Shown piece after piece: positions 35,996 through 44,870 of a DNA stretch of 64,000 nt; position 1 is the stretch's first letter; each line of letters opens with the position of its first letter. The stretch is from Zavarzinella sp. (GTDB lineage Bacteria; Planctomycetota; Planctomycetia; Gemmatales; Gemmataceae). The notes below the pieces were generated by a model, which ran no database searches, was not told where the DNA came from, and saw only the letters and a program-made list of their open reading frames with translations. The position numbers were made by a program, and so were the translations under genes. The stretch covers positions 1,798,001 through 1,862,000 of the forward strand of contig JAWKTI010000001.1 in assembly GCA_041399155.1 (NCBI GenBank), in the 5' to 3' direction.

Positions 35996-36307
35996 TTAGC
36001 TGGCGATCAGCGCCAATACCAGACAGAGAACCACAGCAATCAGTGCTGCACCTTCAACCAGTGCAGCAAGCAGAATCATTGCACCACGAATATTCCCGGC
36101 CTGTTCCGGCTGACGGGCAATTGCGCCGAGTGCCGAAAATCCAACCATGCCGATACCAATACCGGCACCAATGATTGCAAGCCCCATACCCAAACCTGCA
36201 CCGAAGCCTGTGACTTTCATTGGTGCAGCCGCTTCTTGAGCGAACGTGGGGTCAACAAAGAACAACATTGCAAACAAAGACAATACAGCGTACATCGCGA
36301 GCTTCAT
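35996..36307 (-). CDS. atpE: ATP synthase F0 c subunit with signal-like N-terminus
   Basis: The ATG at 36307 is preferred (AGAGGAGAG lies 7-15 bp upstream). The 103 residues start with a signal-peptide-like segment (MKLAMYAVLSLFAMLFFVDP, then TFAQ) before the two c-ring helices. Helix 1 is glycine-rich (GAGIGIGMVGFSALGAIA), the polar loop reads RQPEQ and helix 2 has the ion-binding Glu85 in LVEGAALIAVV. Glu is followed by Gly rather than Ser/Thr and helix 1 lacks the Gln of Na+-type rings, so a proton ring is more likely. Confidence 0.96.
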   Translation of the reverse strand: MKLAMYAVLSLFAMLFFVDPTFAQEAAAPMKVTGFGAGLGMGLAIIGAGIGIGMVGFSALGAIARQPEQAGNIRGAMILLAALVEGAALIAVVLCLVLALIAS

Positions 36308-36364
36308 TGGATTTCGCTCTCCTCTAAATTTATCTGGTTGCACAATCTAACAACCGTCACATAA

Positions 36365-37258
36365 TCAATGTTCCGGATGCAATGCAGCACCGAGAAACGT
36401 TGAAGTTAAAAACACAAAAACAAATGCCTGCAAAAAGGCCACAAACAATTCAAGCATCCCCAATAATGTCACTGCGATGACACTGATTGGTGTGATCACC
36501 CAGAACCACCCCTCGTGGGCCTGACCTGCCTGTACTGCAACCCCAATCATTGGAATGAAGGACAGCAATACAAACATTGCGGTATGGCCGGCAAGCATAT
36601 TCGCAAAGAGCCGCACCGCAAGAACGATACCTCGAATGAATGCACCCATGACTTCCAAGCCGAACACCAAAAACTCGATGATCGGCGCCAGGATCTTCAT
36701 CATGGCATCGTCACGATCAATTTTGACCTGAAAATGATGCAGATATTTTCCAAAACCATGAGCAGCCTTGATACCGTTGACATGGATCACAAAAAATGCG
36801 ATCAACGCCAGCACACCAGTCACTGCGAGGCTTGCAGTGGCTGACCCCATGAAGGGCACCATACCAAGCAGATTCATCACTAGAATAAACACGAATGCCG
36901 ACCACAGAAAAGGCATAAATCTTTTTGAATCTTTTTCACCGATCGTTGGGTAAGCAACCTGATCCCGGAGAAAAAGAAGCAAAGCCTCAACCGCATTCGT
37001 CAAACGCCCTTTTGGAACATCGCCTTTCGCAATCCTGCGACAGGCGGGCACAAACAGAGCAAGAATGATTCCCGCTGCAATGAGCTGGAGAATCATGAAT
37101 TTGCTTAAACCAACTTCAAACTGCTGGCCAAAAAGAGTGAATTCAAAAAATTTGGGCAAATGGAATTCAATCTTTGCCGATTCAAAAAACCCCCAGTGGT
37201 TGCCGTCAGCCGCTTCTCGAAACGGATTGAACGATTTTACAAATTCCTGGAAGGTCAT
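36365..37258 (-). CDS. atpB: ATP synthase F0 a subunit
   Basis: The a subunit (297 residues, five to six helices) holds the two half channels. The essential Arg is in VRLFANMLAGHTAMFVL (around residue 215), and the last helix ELFVAFLQAFVFVFLTSTFLG carries the conserved Gln partner. A long N-terminal soluble segment (about 40 residues with FGQQFEVGLSK) precedes TM1. It overlaps the AtpI-like gene by 4 bp and is followed by atpE. Confidence 0.97.
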   Translation of the reverse strand: MTFQEFVKSFNPFREAADGNHWGFFESAKIEFHLPKFFEFTLFGQQFEVGLSKFMILQLIAAGIILALFVPACRRIAKGDVPKGRLTNAVEALLLFLRDQVAYPTIGEKDSKRFMPFLWSAFVFILVMNLLGMVPFMGSATASLAVTGVLALIAFFVIHVNGIKAAHGFGKYLHHFQVKIDRDDAMMKILAPIIEFLVFGLEVMGAFIRGIVLAVRLFANMLAGHTAMFVLLSFIPMIGVAVQAGQAHEGWFWVITPISVIAVTLLGMLELFVAFLQAFVFVFLTSTFLGAALHPEH

Positions 37259-37653
37259 ACATTCCCCGCTGGTTTTCTCGGTTCCATAGCCATGACTACG
37301 TGAGTCTCACTAATCATGAACAATACGTAGTAAACCAAACCCCACAATAATATCGAAAGCCCGGAAAACTCTGGAAGCAATCCGCCATAAAACAATCCCA
37401 AACCCAAACCAACAGCAATCATCGGCCTGATCAATCCCCATGCCATCAGAAGCATCACTTCCGTCATGGGCGGGCATTTTTTCGCCCTGAAAGCCAACAT
37501 CACACCAACGATGTTTGGTACAATGCAGACAAGTGCCGCAACTATCACTTCCTGAGGCTTGCCTAGTGTAGTCAATGAAGCGACAATCACTCCAATCCCT
37601 ACATACACCAGACTTAAACTCATGTACAGAACCGATAGTCGCAACGCCTTCAT
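37255..37653 (-). CDS. AtpI-like ATP synthase assembly protein
   Basis: The 132-residue protein has four hydrophobic segments (about 10-29, 36-55, 66-86, 97-115) and sits between atpZ and atpB, where atpI-type genes lie. AtpI helps assemble the c-ring in some bacteria. Sequence conservation in this family is low, so the name rests on size, topology and position. Both ends overlap neighbours by 4 bp (ATGA-type), so it is translationally coupled. Confidence 0.7.
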   Translation of the reverse strand: MKALRLSVLYMSLSLVYVGIGVIVASLTTLGKPQEVIVAALVCIVPNIVGVMLAFRAKKCPPMTEVMLLMAWGLIRPMIAVGLGLGLFYGGLLPEFSGLSILLWGLVYYVLFMISETHVVMAMEPRKPAGNV

Positions 37654-37880
37654 TGCTTCCCATCTTGTTTGCTGTCAGGAAGGTTTGAGTAGCGAATCAG
37701 CAACACAAACATACTTCCCATCCCCAGCAACACACCGACAATGGTGAACCAAGGCAGCAAACCAGTCGCCCAATCAATGAGCAGTCCTGTTATCACCCCG
37801 CCACTCAGAGTGCTACCCGTGGCAAATGCAAGCGATAGCTGTTTGTTGTATCCTGGTTTTTCCAAGATCACCTCGAACAA
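37650..37880 (-). CDS. AtpZ-like small membrane protein, first gene of atp operon
   Basis: The 76-residue protein has two membrane helices (about 17-36 and 43-62) with the AtpZ-family pattern: GGVITGLLIDWATGLLPWFTIVGVLLGMG, where G-x-x-x-D and P-x-x are conserved. AtpZ and AtpI form a complex associated with the ATP synthase and, in some species, Mg2+/Ca2+ movement. The listed start is a TTG at 37880; a GTG at 37872 is an alternative. No clear Shine-Dalgarno precedes either. It is coupled to the next gene by a 4-bp overlap. Confidence 0.75.
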   Translation of the reverse strand: MFEVILEKPGYNKQLSLAFATGSTLSGGVITGLLIDWATGLLPWFTIVGVLLGMGSMFVLLIRYSNLPDSKQDGKQ

Positions 37881-38260
37881 GCTTGTCTTCGCCGATATTT
37901 CAAATCATTCTTCCTTGAGAAGTGATATTCAACGGGACTCACCAATAAAGTCAATGTTCCAAACTTGGGAAAATAGTTTCTGCAAATAAGAATCCCCTAC
38001 TTTCTACACTAGTCAATACCAATTCATAACAAACTCTTTATAAATAAACAAAACAACACAGTGCAATTATAAACACTAGTGATCAGCAAAACAATGGCTT
38101 TTGAAAATTTTTTGCGAATTTCTGCTTTTTTCTGAAAAAACGCTTTCAACTTTGGTGCCTGGTGGGTGCTTTTCAAGCGTTTTCTGAGCAAATCCCCACA
38201 ATTTTCGTAACATGTACACTAATTCTGAGATTTCATTCCTGCCTTTCCCGAGACAAAGCC
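37881..38260. promoter_or_regulatory. Divergent region between the atp operon and the phosphohexomutase gene
   Basis: This 380-bp AT-rich stretch carries no gene I can support. It must hold the atp operon promoter on the minus strand and that of the mutase on the plus strand. On the minus strand TTGACT at about 37953 could be a -35 box, but the -10 candidates (TGAATA) are weak. T- and A-rich runs near 38100-38140 could mark further regulatory or curved DNA. Confidence 0.35.
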
Positions 38261-40222
38261 ATGGATTATCTAGCTGCCTGTGCCGATGGATTCCAGCACA
38301 TCGATGCCGCAGACCAATTGAAAACAAAAGCTCTGGAAAACCTGAAAAATTGGTTAACCCTACCAGATTTTGAAGATTACCGCCCACAGATTCAGTGGTT
38401 GGTAGAACAGGCACGGTGGAGTGATCTACTGGATTCGTTTTACCAAGTATTACCTTTTGGAACTGGTGGCAGACGTGGTGCCGTGGGGATCGGCCCAAAT
38501 CGGATGAATCTGTGGACCAAAGGTGCATCGGTACAAGGCCATTGCGAGTATTTAAAACAACGTTTTCCAACAATATCTGATTTGAAGGTGGTTTTGGCTT
38601 ACGATGTGAGGCAATTCGAAGATCAACGGCAAAAGTATAACTCCGCCCTGCCCAATCCAGTGCTGCACCTGTCCAGCAGAGATTTTGCACAATACGCAGC
38701 TCGAATTTACGCCGCGAATGGCATTCATGCATTCATTCTGCCGCCAGAGAGTGAACGCTATCTTGCCACACCTGAATTGTCTTTCGCAATCCGCTACCTG
38801 CAGGCACACGGTGGGTTGAATGTTTCTGCGTCCCACAATCCGCCCGATGATAATGGTGGGAAGTTCTACGATGAACGCGGCGGTCAACCTGTCCCGCCTG
38901 AAGACCAGATGATGAGCGATCTGGTTGATCAGGTGAACCAAATTCGGACAATGGAATGGGCAGACGCTGTCCAACAGAAAAAAATCCACTATCTCGATGA
39001 CCAAACCCACCTTTCCTATATAGATTTGTGCCGCAAGCAGGCTCTCATCAATCCGCCAAAAGAAGGCGAAATACGGATTGTTTACACCCCGCTGCACGGC
39101 GTGGGGGGCATGACCACCAATGAGGCGCTAGCAGCCGCTGGATTTAAGACCATTCCAGTCGAAGAGCAGATGAAACCGGACGGACAATTCCCAAATGTCA
39201 CCAAATCTCCAAACCCTGAGGTAAAAGAATCGTTGGATCGGGCAGAATTGGTCGCACGAAAATACCACGCCTTTTTGGCTATTGCCACTGATCCGGATGC
39301 TGATCGGCTGGGAGGGTTAGCCAGCACCACTATCAAAGGTGACGGCGATTTTCGTTTCATCAGTGGCAACGAACTTTGTTCATTGCTGACCCACTACAAA
39401 CTGACCCAGCTTCAAAAACAGGGACGGATGCCAAAATCACCCGTAGTAGTGACAACGGAAGTCACTACTTCCATGGTGGGGAAAATTGCCCGCGATTTTT
39501 CTGTTCAGATCGTCGAAAACCTGTTGGTTGGCTTCAAATTTATTGCCAATGTCATCTGGCACCTGGAATCCACTGGTGAATATGAAGATGTGGAAGGGAC
39601 GCCGGCAGATTTCGTACTGGGGTGCGAAGAAAGTCATGGTTTACAGACTACTGCGGAAGTTCGCGACAAAGACAGTGGGGGTGCCGCAGTGCTGATGGCA
39701 GAAATGGCACTTGATCAACTCCGTCAGGGGCGAACTGTCGTTGATTATCTCGATTCTCTGGCTCGAAAATACGGCTACTATCGTAACGAAGTAATTAATA
39801 TCCAACTACCAGGTATCGAAGGCCGATCCAACATGACACGAATGCTGGAAACCTTGCGTTCGGCCCCACCAACCACTATTGCTGGGTTGCAAGTAACCAA
39901 ATTTGAAGATTTACGCGACGAAAATGGTCGAATGGGCCCCCACCAGGGACAGACAGATGCCAGTGGGCGTAATGTGCTGATTTTCAGGCTGGGCGACCAC
40001 GCAAAAGTAGTTCTTCGTCCCAGTGGAACAGAACCAAAAGCCAAAGCCTACCTGGAAGTGTGTACCGATCCCTGGAAAGCTGGAATCGATGAAGTTACCT
40101 GGAATCAGTTGTGCCACGAGGCGGACTTATTGGTGCAAAAACTGGCCACCGAATTTCTGACAACAGCACTGGAAACAGTGGGGATGAAACCTGCACCTGG
40201 TGCAGATCGATTGAACAGATGA
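38261..40222 (+). CDS. Phosphohexomutase (PGM2-type phosphoglucomutase/phosphomannomutase)
   Basis: The ATG at 38261 gives 653 residues. Motifs of the alpha-D-phosphohexomutase superfamily are all present: the phosphoserine loop SASHNPPDDNGG (Ser191), metal-binding TDPDADRLG (about residue 345), the sugar-binding GCEESHG, and the phosphate-binding RPSGTEPKAKAY near the C-terminus. The longer form with GCEESHG resembles PGM2-like enzymes. It interconverts hexose 1- and 6-phosphates for glycogen or cell-wall sugar synthesis; which hexose is not decidable. A parS-like site lies 28 bp after the stop. Confidence 0.9.
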   Translation: MDYLAACADGFQHIDAADQLKTKALENLKNWLTLPDFEDYRPQIQWLVEQARWSDLLDSFYQVLPFGTGGRRGAVGIGPNRMNLWTKGASVQGHCEYLKQRFPTISDLKVVLAYDVRQFEDQRQKYNSALPNPVLHLSSRDFAQYAARIYAANGIHAFILPPESERYLATPELSFAIRYLQAHGGLNVSASHNPPDDNGGKFYDERGGQPVPPEDQMMSDLVDQVNQIRTMEWADAVQQKKIHYLDDQTHLSYIDLCRKQALINPPKEGEIRIVYTPLHGVGGMTTNEALAAAGFKTIPVEEQMKPDGQFPNVTKSPNPEVKESLDRAELVARKYHAFLAIATDPDADRLGGLASTTIKGDGDFRFISGNELCSLLTHYKLTQLQKQGRMPKSPVVVTTEVTTSMVGKIARDFSVQIVENLLVGFKFIANVIWHLESTGEYEDVEGTPADFVLGCEESHGLQTTAEVRDKDSGGAAVLMAEMALDQLRQGRTVVDYLDSLARKYGYYRNEVINIQLPGIEGRSNMTRMLETLRSAPPTTIAGLQVTKFEDLRDENGRMGPHQGQTDASGRNVLIFRLGDHAKVVLRPSGTEPKAKAYLEVCTDPWKAGIDEVTWNQLCHEADLLVQKLATEFLTTALETVGMKPAPGADRLNR

Positions 40223-40249
40223 TTCAAACACTTGAACGAGTATCAAGAA

Positions 40250-40265
40250 TGTTTCACGTGGAACA
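40250..40265. promoter_or_regulatory. parS-like centromere site (one mismatch to a perfect palindrome)
   Basis: TGTTTCACGTGGAACA matches the bacterial parS consensus (TGTTNCACGTGAAACA-type). One arm pair differs (T versus G), so the palindrome is imperfect. ParB loads on such 16-mers near the origin. It is intergenic, between the mutase and the methylase gene. A second copy sits at 47161, and five flanking bases (CTGAT) are the same on the right side of both. Confidence 0.75.
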
Positions 40266-40407
40266 CTGATACTTGCACAATAATTCAACAATTCATATTT
40301 TCCTCATATTCTCCATCTAATCACAGTTGCTTAGGCTTGTGTTTTTTTCCCAATCGGGTATTTACCGCTCGAATCTAATTTTGCTGGCACGTTACAAGGA
40401 TGTAACC

Positions 40408-41620
40408 ATGCAGGCGGTTTTTTCCGGCAACGGCACAGGAATTCTCGATGCAACTGCTTTTCCAGTAAGTAGTTATGCCACATTGCCCGATGAAGAATCT
40501 TATTATGCCCACCAATTGATCACTTATATTGGGAATAAACGCAGCTTTATTCGGCCCATCCACCAGATGATCGAAGTGGTAAAAGCTCGCCTCGGGCGGA
40601 AAAAATTACGCGCTATTGACCTGTTCAGCGGATCCGGCGTGGTGGCTCGCTTACTGAAAGGGCACTCTAACTACCTAGTTGTTAACGATTTAGAGGATTA
40701 TGCTCGAGTCATTTCTCAGTGCTATCTAGCCAACAAAAGCCAGTTATCTCATAAACGACTCCGGGAATTGCTTTTTCAATTGAACTCTGTGGCAGAAAGT
40801 GGAAGCCGGTTGCTTGATCCAGAAACCCCACCTGTGGGGTTCATTGAAGAGCTATATGCCCCAAAAGATGAAAAAAATCTCACATCTGATGACCGGGTAT
40901 TTTACACCAGACAGAATGCACGGCGACTAGACCTCTACCGACAGGGGATTAGTCACCTCACAGCTGAATGTGGGGAATATGCAGGCTATTTGCCTTATGT
41001 GCTGGCCCCACTGCTCAGTGGTGCTTCGGTACACACCAACACAGCGGGCGTTTTCAAAGGGTTTTACAAGAATCGAGAAACCAAAATTGGGCAATTCGGT
41101 GGCAGTGGTGCCGATGCTCTCTCAAGAATCATGGGCAAAATTATGCTGCAAGCGCCACGTTCAGCTCCCACTCCTGCGATGTGGAAGTTATGCAACAGGA
41201 TGCGAATGAAGTGGCGAAAAAGTGCATAATCTTGATTTTGCCTACATTGATCCCCCGTATAACCAGCACCCGTATGGTTCCAATTACTTCATGCTGAATT
41301 TGATTGCCAATTATCAGCGTCCTGAAACTGTCAGCCAGGTTTCCGGGATCCCCACTAACTGGCGGCGATCCGGTTACAATGTGCGTGCCCGGTCCGCAGT
41401 ACTGTTATCGCAATTGCTGCAAGACCTTGACGCTCGCTTTATCTTATTATCGTTTAACAACGAGGGTTTTATCCCACCTGATGAGATGATGGATCTGCTG
41501 CAACAATATGGCACCGTGGAGCGCTATAACATCCCCTACACCGCTTTCCGTGGGAGTCGCAGTTTTCGTGATCGCTCAGTTCATGTAACCGAACAGTTGT
41601 TTCTGCTCGAAAAAAAATAA
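40408..41620 (+). pseudogene. D12-class DNA adenine methylase, broken by two -1 frameshifts
   Basis: The ATG at 40408 follows AAGGA. Frame 1 carries YIGNKRSFIRP (D12-class start), SAM-binding DLFSGSGVVARLL and a target region, then runs to a stop at 41229. Its C-terminal half is in two other frames: a stretch (about 41164-41217) reads SSHSCDVEVMQQDANEVAKK, and the following frame reads VHNLDFAYIDPPYNQHP, where DPPY is the catalytic motif. One lost T near 41159-41163 and one lost A in the A-run at 41217-41221 would restore about 405 residues. It resembles N6-adenine methylases of restriction or Dam type. Disruption may be real or a sequence error. Confidence 0.75.
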
Positions 41621-41631
41621 AAAAGCACTCA

Positions 41632-42546
41632 TCAATCTGGACAAAGATGTTCCGCGAGTTTCGCAAGTGCTTCACTTTCAATTTGACGTACCCGCTCGCG
41701 AGTCAGACCAAGTGATTCGCCAATCTCCTTCAGAGTTTTGGGATCTTCATCGTCGAGGCCAAAACGCATCCGCAAAACCGTGGCTTCGCGGGAATCCATC
41801 TTATCCAAGAGATGCATTACTTGCTTCAAATCGTCCGATTCAATCATTTCAACATCGGGTGCTTTGATGCGGTTGTCAGTCACCATATCGTCAATTGTCC
41901 AGCCAGACTCCATCTGGTCCCCCTGCGGAGACAGATTATAGATCTTGATGGCTTTCTTAATGATCGCCAGCCGCTTCTTGGGTAACCCCATAAAGGTGGC
42001 TACCTCATCATTCGTAGGTGCTCGCCCCAGTTCATCGGCCAACTGGTTTGTTGCCCGCCGCCATTTTGCCAGCAACTCCACCATGTATGCGGGAATCCGA
42101 ATCGTTTTCCCAGTATTGACCAATGCCCTTTTGATCGATTGTTTTATCCAGTAACTGGCATAGGTGCTGAAGCGTGTGTTCATGTTGGGGTCAAACCCTT
42201 CTACGGCACGCAGCAGGCCCAGATTGCCTTCTTCGATCAGATCAGGGAGTTGTAGCCCTTTACCGGTGTAGCCTCTGGCAATATTAACGACAAGCCTTAG
42301 GTTCGCACGTACCATCTGGTCGCGTGCTGCTAAGTCCCCCTGTGCAATTTTCGCCGCAAGTGATTTTTCCAATTCTGCGGTGAGTAAGGGGGTTTCGTTA
42401 ATTTCCTTTAAGTAAATTTCCACAGGTGTCTGCACCTTTTGGTTTCGACGGGGTTTATCCATGTTGAATGATTCCACCTGTTGTTCCGACGATAGTCGAG
42501 TCGCCGAAAGCCCGGAATCCATTCCAACGAGCCAAGTCCTATTCAT
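41632..42546 (-). CDS. RNA polymerase sigma-70 factor (RpoD/SigA-like, lacking region 1.1)
   Basis: The up to 304-residue sigma factor has region 1.2 (TPVEIYLKEINETPLL), region 2 with DLIEEGNLGLLRAVEGFDPN and RFSTYASYWIKQSIKRAL, region 3, and region 4.2 with the helix-turn-helix TLKEIGESLGLTRERVRQIE (the last 30 residues). It lacks the long region 1.1 of primary factors and is short, so it may be a group 2 (RpoS/SigB-like) factor. Start choice is uncertain; the ATG at MDKPRRNQ, about 28 residues in, is also good. It ends 11 bp from the methylase stop, convergent. Confidence 0.9.
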   Translation of the reverse strand: MNRTWLVGMDSGLSATRLSSEQQVESFNMDKPRRNQKVQTPVEIYLKEINETPLLTAELEKSLAAKIAQGDLAARDQMVRANLRLVVNIARGYTGKGLQLPDLIEEGNLGLLRAVEGFDPNMNTRFSTYASYWIKQSIKRALVNTGKTIRIPAYMVELLAKWRRATNQLADELGRAPTNDEVATFMGLPKKRLAIIKKAIKIYNLSPQGDQMESGWTIDDMVTDNRIKAPDVEMIESDDLKQVMHLLDKMDSREATVLRMRFGLDDEDPKTLKEIGESLGLTRERVRQIESEALAKLAEHLCPD

Positions 42547-42762
42547 AACACTTTCTGCATACGGAACCGAAAAGATCAGCCTGATCTTCTCATATTCACA
42601 ATAAAAAACAGACTCGGATGCTGCAGGAAGAAATTACAATGAAGCCGTAAACGGCACCACAGCATCGTTCGTTGTTAGTGATGATTGTATCGACTTATGC
42701 AGCATCAATGCTAGACAAATCGACGAGATAATTCTGCAAGAGTGAAAAATAGGTGGGCAAAA

Positions 42763-42813
42763 GTTGCGGAAAACTAACACAATCGCTAAGGTCGATTCAA
42801 TTAATTCCGCAAC
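42763..42813 (-). terminator. Inverted repeat downstream of rpsA
   Basis: GTTGCGGAA (42763-42771) and TTCCGCAAC (42805-42813) are perfect 9-bp arms with a 33-nt loop. Read on the minus strand, after the rpsA stop at 42858, the hairpin is followed by TTTT. The long loop makes it a weak intrinsic terminator at best. The rest of the 311-bp gap to the sigma gene holds nothing else I recognise. Confidence 0.35.
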
Positions 42814-42857
42814 AAACAGAAATGGTTGCTTGACAACTTTAAACTAATCGAAGCGGC

Positions 42858-44639
42858 TTAAGATTCTTTTTCTGGAATCGGTAAGAGTAACCCGCCTTGA
42901 CCAGTACCACCACGGAGTTCTGCTGTAGAAGCCTTTTTCGCAGGTTCAGGAGCCGAAGAAGTTGATTCTTCTGATTGTTCGGATTGTTCAGTAGGATCAA
43001 CATCGTCGTTGGATTTGCGGCTGAGCCCAATCTTTCTTTCGGCAGAGTCGACCCGCAGCACTTTTACTTCCAGTTCATCACCGACGTTCACCACATCTTC
43101 CGGGCTGGCGATCTTGTCGTCGGACAGTTCCGAAATGTGTAACAAACCTTCCAGGCCCTGCTCCAATTCCACAAAAACGCCGAAATTCGTCAGTTTGGTT
43201 ACTTTGCCTTTCACCAATTGGCCTGGCTGATAACGTCCTGGGATATCACCTTCCCAAGGATCGTTGGCCATTTGTTTCAAGCCAAGAGCAACGCGCTTCT
43301 TTTCCTGATCGACGCTGAGGACCTGACAGGTAATTTCCTGCCCCTTCTGCACCACTTCGTTGGGGTGAGTGACTTTACGCACCCAGCTCATATCCGAAAC
43401 GTGCAACAACCCATCAATGCCGTCTTCGATTTCGATAAATGCACCATAAGCAGTCAGGTTGCGGACAACACCAGTAACCACCTTGCCTGGGGTGTATTTT
43501 TCTGCAACCAGATCCCATGGGTTGGGATGGCATTGTTTCATGCCAAGAGAGATTTCCTGCTTCTCACGATTGATGCTGAGAACAATGACCTCAATGACAT
43601 CACCGATTTTGACCATTTCCTTCGGATCGTTGATCCGGCGGGTCCAGGACATTTCAGAAATGTGCACCAGGCCTTCGATACCAGGTTCCAGTTTGACGAA
43701 CGCACCATAATTGACGATGTTGACCACTTCGCCAGTGTGCTTGCTGTCTGGTGCGTATCGCTCTTCGATTTTTTCCCAAGGGCTGGGGGTTTTGTGCTTC
43801 AGACTGAGCGCGATCTTTTCTTTTTCATGATCAATGTTCAGAATGTAGACTTCGATTTCCTGATCGATCGCAACAACATCCCGTGGGTGTTGCACGCGGT
43901 GCCATGCCATATCCGTAATGTGCAACAAGCCATCGATGCCACCAAGATCGACGAAAGCACCGAAATCGGCAATGTTTTTGACGATACCTTTACGGACTTG
44001 ATCAACCTGCAGTGTGGAAAGGATTTCCCGTTTCTTGATGTTCCGGTCTTCTTCCAATAACTTGCGACGGCTGACCACGATATTGCGACGCTGATCGTCG
44101 ATTTTCAGGATCATGCAATCAATATCCTGTTCGATAAATTCGCCGATATCCGCTGGACGACGAATATCCACCTGACTTGCAGGCAGAAAGACGTTCACAC
44201 CGATATTGACCAGCAAGCCACCCTTGATCTTCTTGAGCACTTTGCCAGTAACACGGTCGCCTTCTTTGTGTTTGGCGAGAATATTTTCCCATTCTTTCTG
44301 TTTTTTCGCCTTACGGTAGCTGAGCGAAATCACGCCCTGCTCGTCTTCGACGGTTTCCAACAGTACCTGGACGACCTCTCCCACTTTGGGTGGGTTGAGT
44401 TCTTCCGTGCCTTCATCACGCCATTCCTGAATTTTGACGATCCCTTCCGATTTGTAGCCGATGTCAATGATGACATCTTCACCACGAATCTCGCGGACAG
44501 TGCCTTCAATAATCTTGTTCGCTTCGTAATTAACCGTGTCTTTTTCGATCCAGTTGGACATCGCCAATTCGAATTCGGCTTCGATGCGTCCGTCGTCGTC
44601 TTGTGAGTCCAGTTGGTGGATCAGGTTCCGATTTGCCAT
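42858..44639 (-). CDS. rpsA: 30S ribosomal protein S1
   Basis: S1 binds mRNA and helps bring it to the 30S subunit. The ATG at 44639 gives 593 residues with six S1 OB-folds, each with a G-V/A-F-V-x-L/I core, for example GIVKNIADFGAFVDLGG, GEVVNIVNYGAFVKLEP and GKVTKLTNFGVFVELEQ. The first two domains are divergent, as in Escherichia. The C-terminal 45 residues are acidic then low-complexity (SEQSEESTSSAPEP). No Shine-Dalgarno precedes the ATG; the leader is U-rich (ACTTTTTTT), which is usual for S1 mRNAs. An upstream ATG at 44720 is less likely. Confidence 0.95.
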   Translation of the reverse strand: MANRNLIHQLDSQDDDGRIEAEFELAMSNWIEKDTVNYEANKIIEGTVREIRGEDVIIDIGYKSEGIVKIQEWRDEGTEELNPPKVGEVVQVLLETVEDEQGVISLSYRKAKKQKEWENILAKHKEGDRVTGKVLKKIKGGLLVNIGVNVFLPASQVDIRRPADIGEFIEQDIDCMILKIDDQRRNIVVSRRKLLEEDRNIKKREILSTLQVDQVRKGIVKNIADFGAFVDLGGIDGLLHITDMAWHRVQHPRDVVAIDQEIEVYILNIDHEKEKIALSLKHKTPSPWEKIEERYAPDSKHTGEVVNIVNYGAFVKLEPGIEGLVHISEMSWTRRINDPKEMVKIGDVIEVIVLSINREKQEISLGMKQCHPNPWDLVAEKYTPGKVVTGVVRNLTAYGAFIEIEDGIDGLLHVSDMSWVRKVTHPNEVVQKGQEITCQVLSVDQEKKRVALGLKQMANDPWEGDIPGRYQPGQLVKGKVTKLTNFGVFVELEQGLEGLLHISELSDDKIASPEDVVNVGDELEVKVLRVDSAERKIGLSRKSNDDVDPTEQSEQSEESTSSAPEPAKKASTAELRGGTGQGGLLLPIPEKES

Positions 44640-44701
44640 AAAAAAAGTAACTTCTGTGATGACGTTGCACAACCCCATGTCGGGCAACGTGTAGGTGTAC
44701 G

Positions 44702-44740
44702 CTCTCTGCTTGCAGTACACACTGCAATCATTACAGAGAG
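44702..44740 (-). promoter_or_regulatory. Structured leader RNA of rpsA
   Basis: Two nested perfect stems are seen: CTCTCTG (44702-44708) with CAGAGAG (44734-44740), and TTGCAGT (44710-44716) with ACTGCAA (44721-44727), the inner one closing a 4-nt ACAC loop. An asymmetric bulge (one nt against six) separates them. It lies about 60 nt upstream of the rpsA start. S1 represses its own mRNA in E. coli; this stem may serve a similar control. Confidence 0.5.
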
Positions 44741-44840
44741 TAAGTCTGCTATGTTAATTGAAATTGGAGCAAATGGCAGAAGTTTTTCCAAATCAGTCTG
44801 ATGAGAAGTGCGTCAAAGTCCGAATCACAGGCACAACAAT

Positions 44841-44856
44841 GTATACTTTTGTATAC
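44841..44856. repeat. GTATAC-TTTT-GTATAC inverted repeat
   Basis: A perfect 6-bp stem with 4-nt loop lies 14 bp past the FmdB-like stop codon (on the minus strand) and upstream of rpsA. There is no T-run after it. It could be a weak transcription pause or an operator for rpsA. Confidence 0.3.
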
Positions 44857-44870
44857 GTTCCAACAAAAAA

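Noticed and set aside
38162..38260. N-terminal extension of the phosphohexomutase from an upstream ATG
   Set aside because: The 33 added residues do not resemble the family and the ATG at 38261 gives a normal start.
43218..44060. Long + strand frame opposite rpsA (280 codons)
   Set aside because: It is the antisense of the repeated S1 domains and has no recognisable motif or ribosome binding site.
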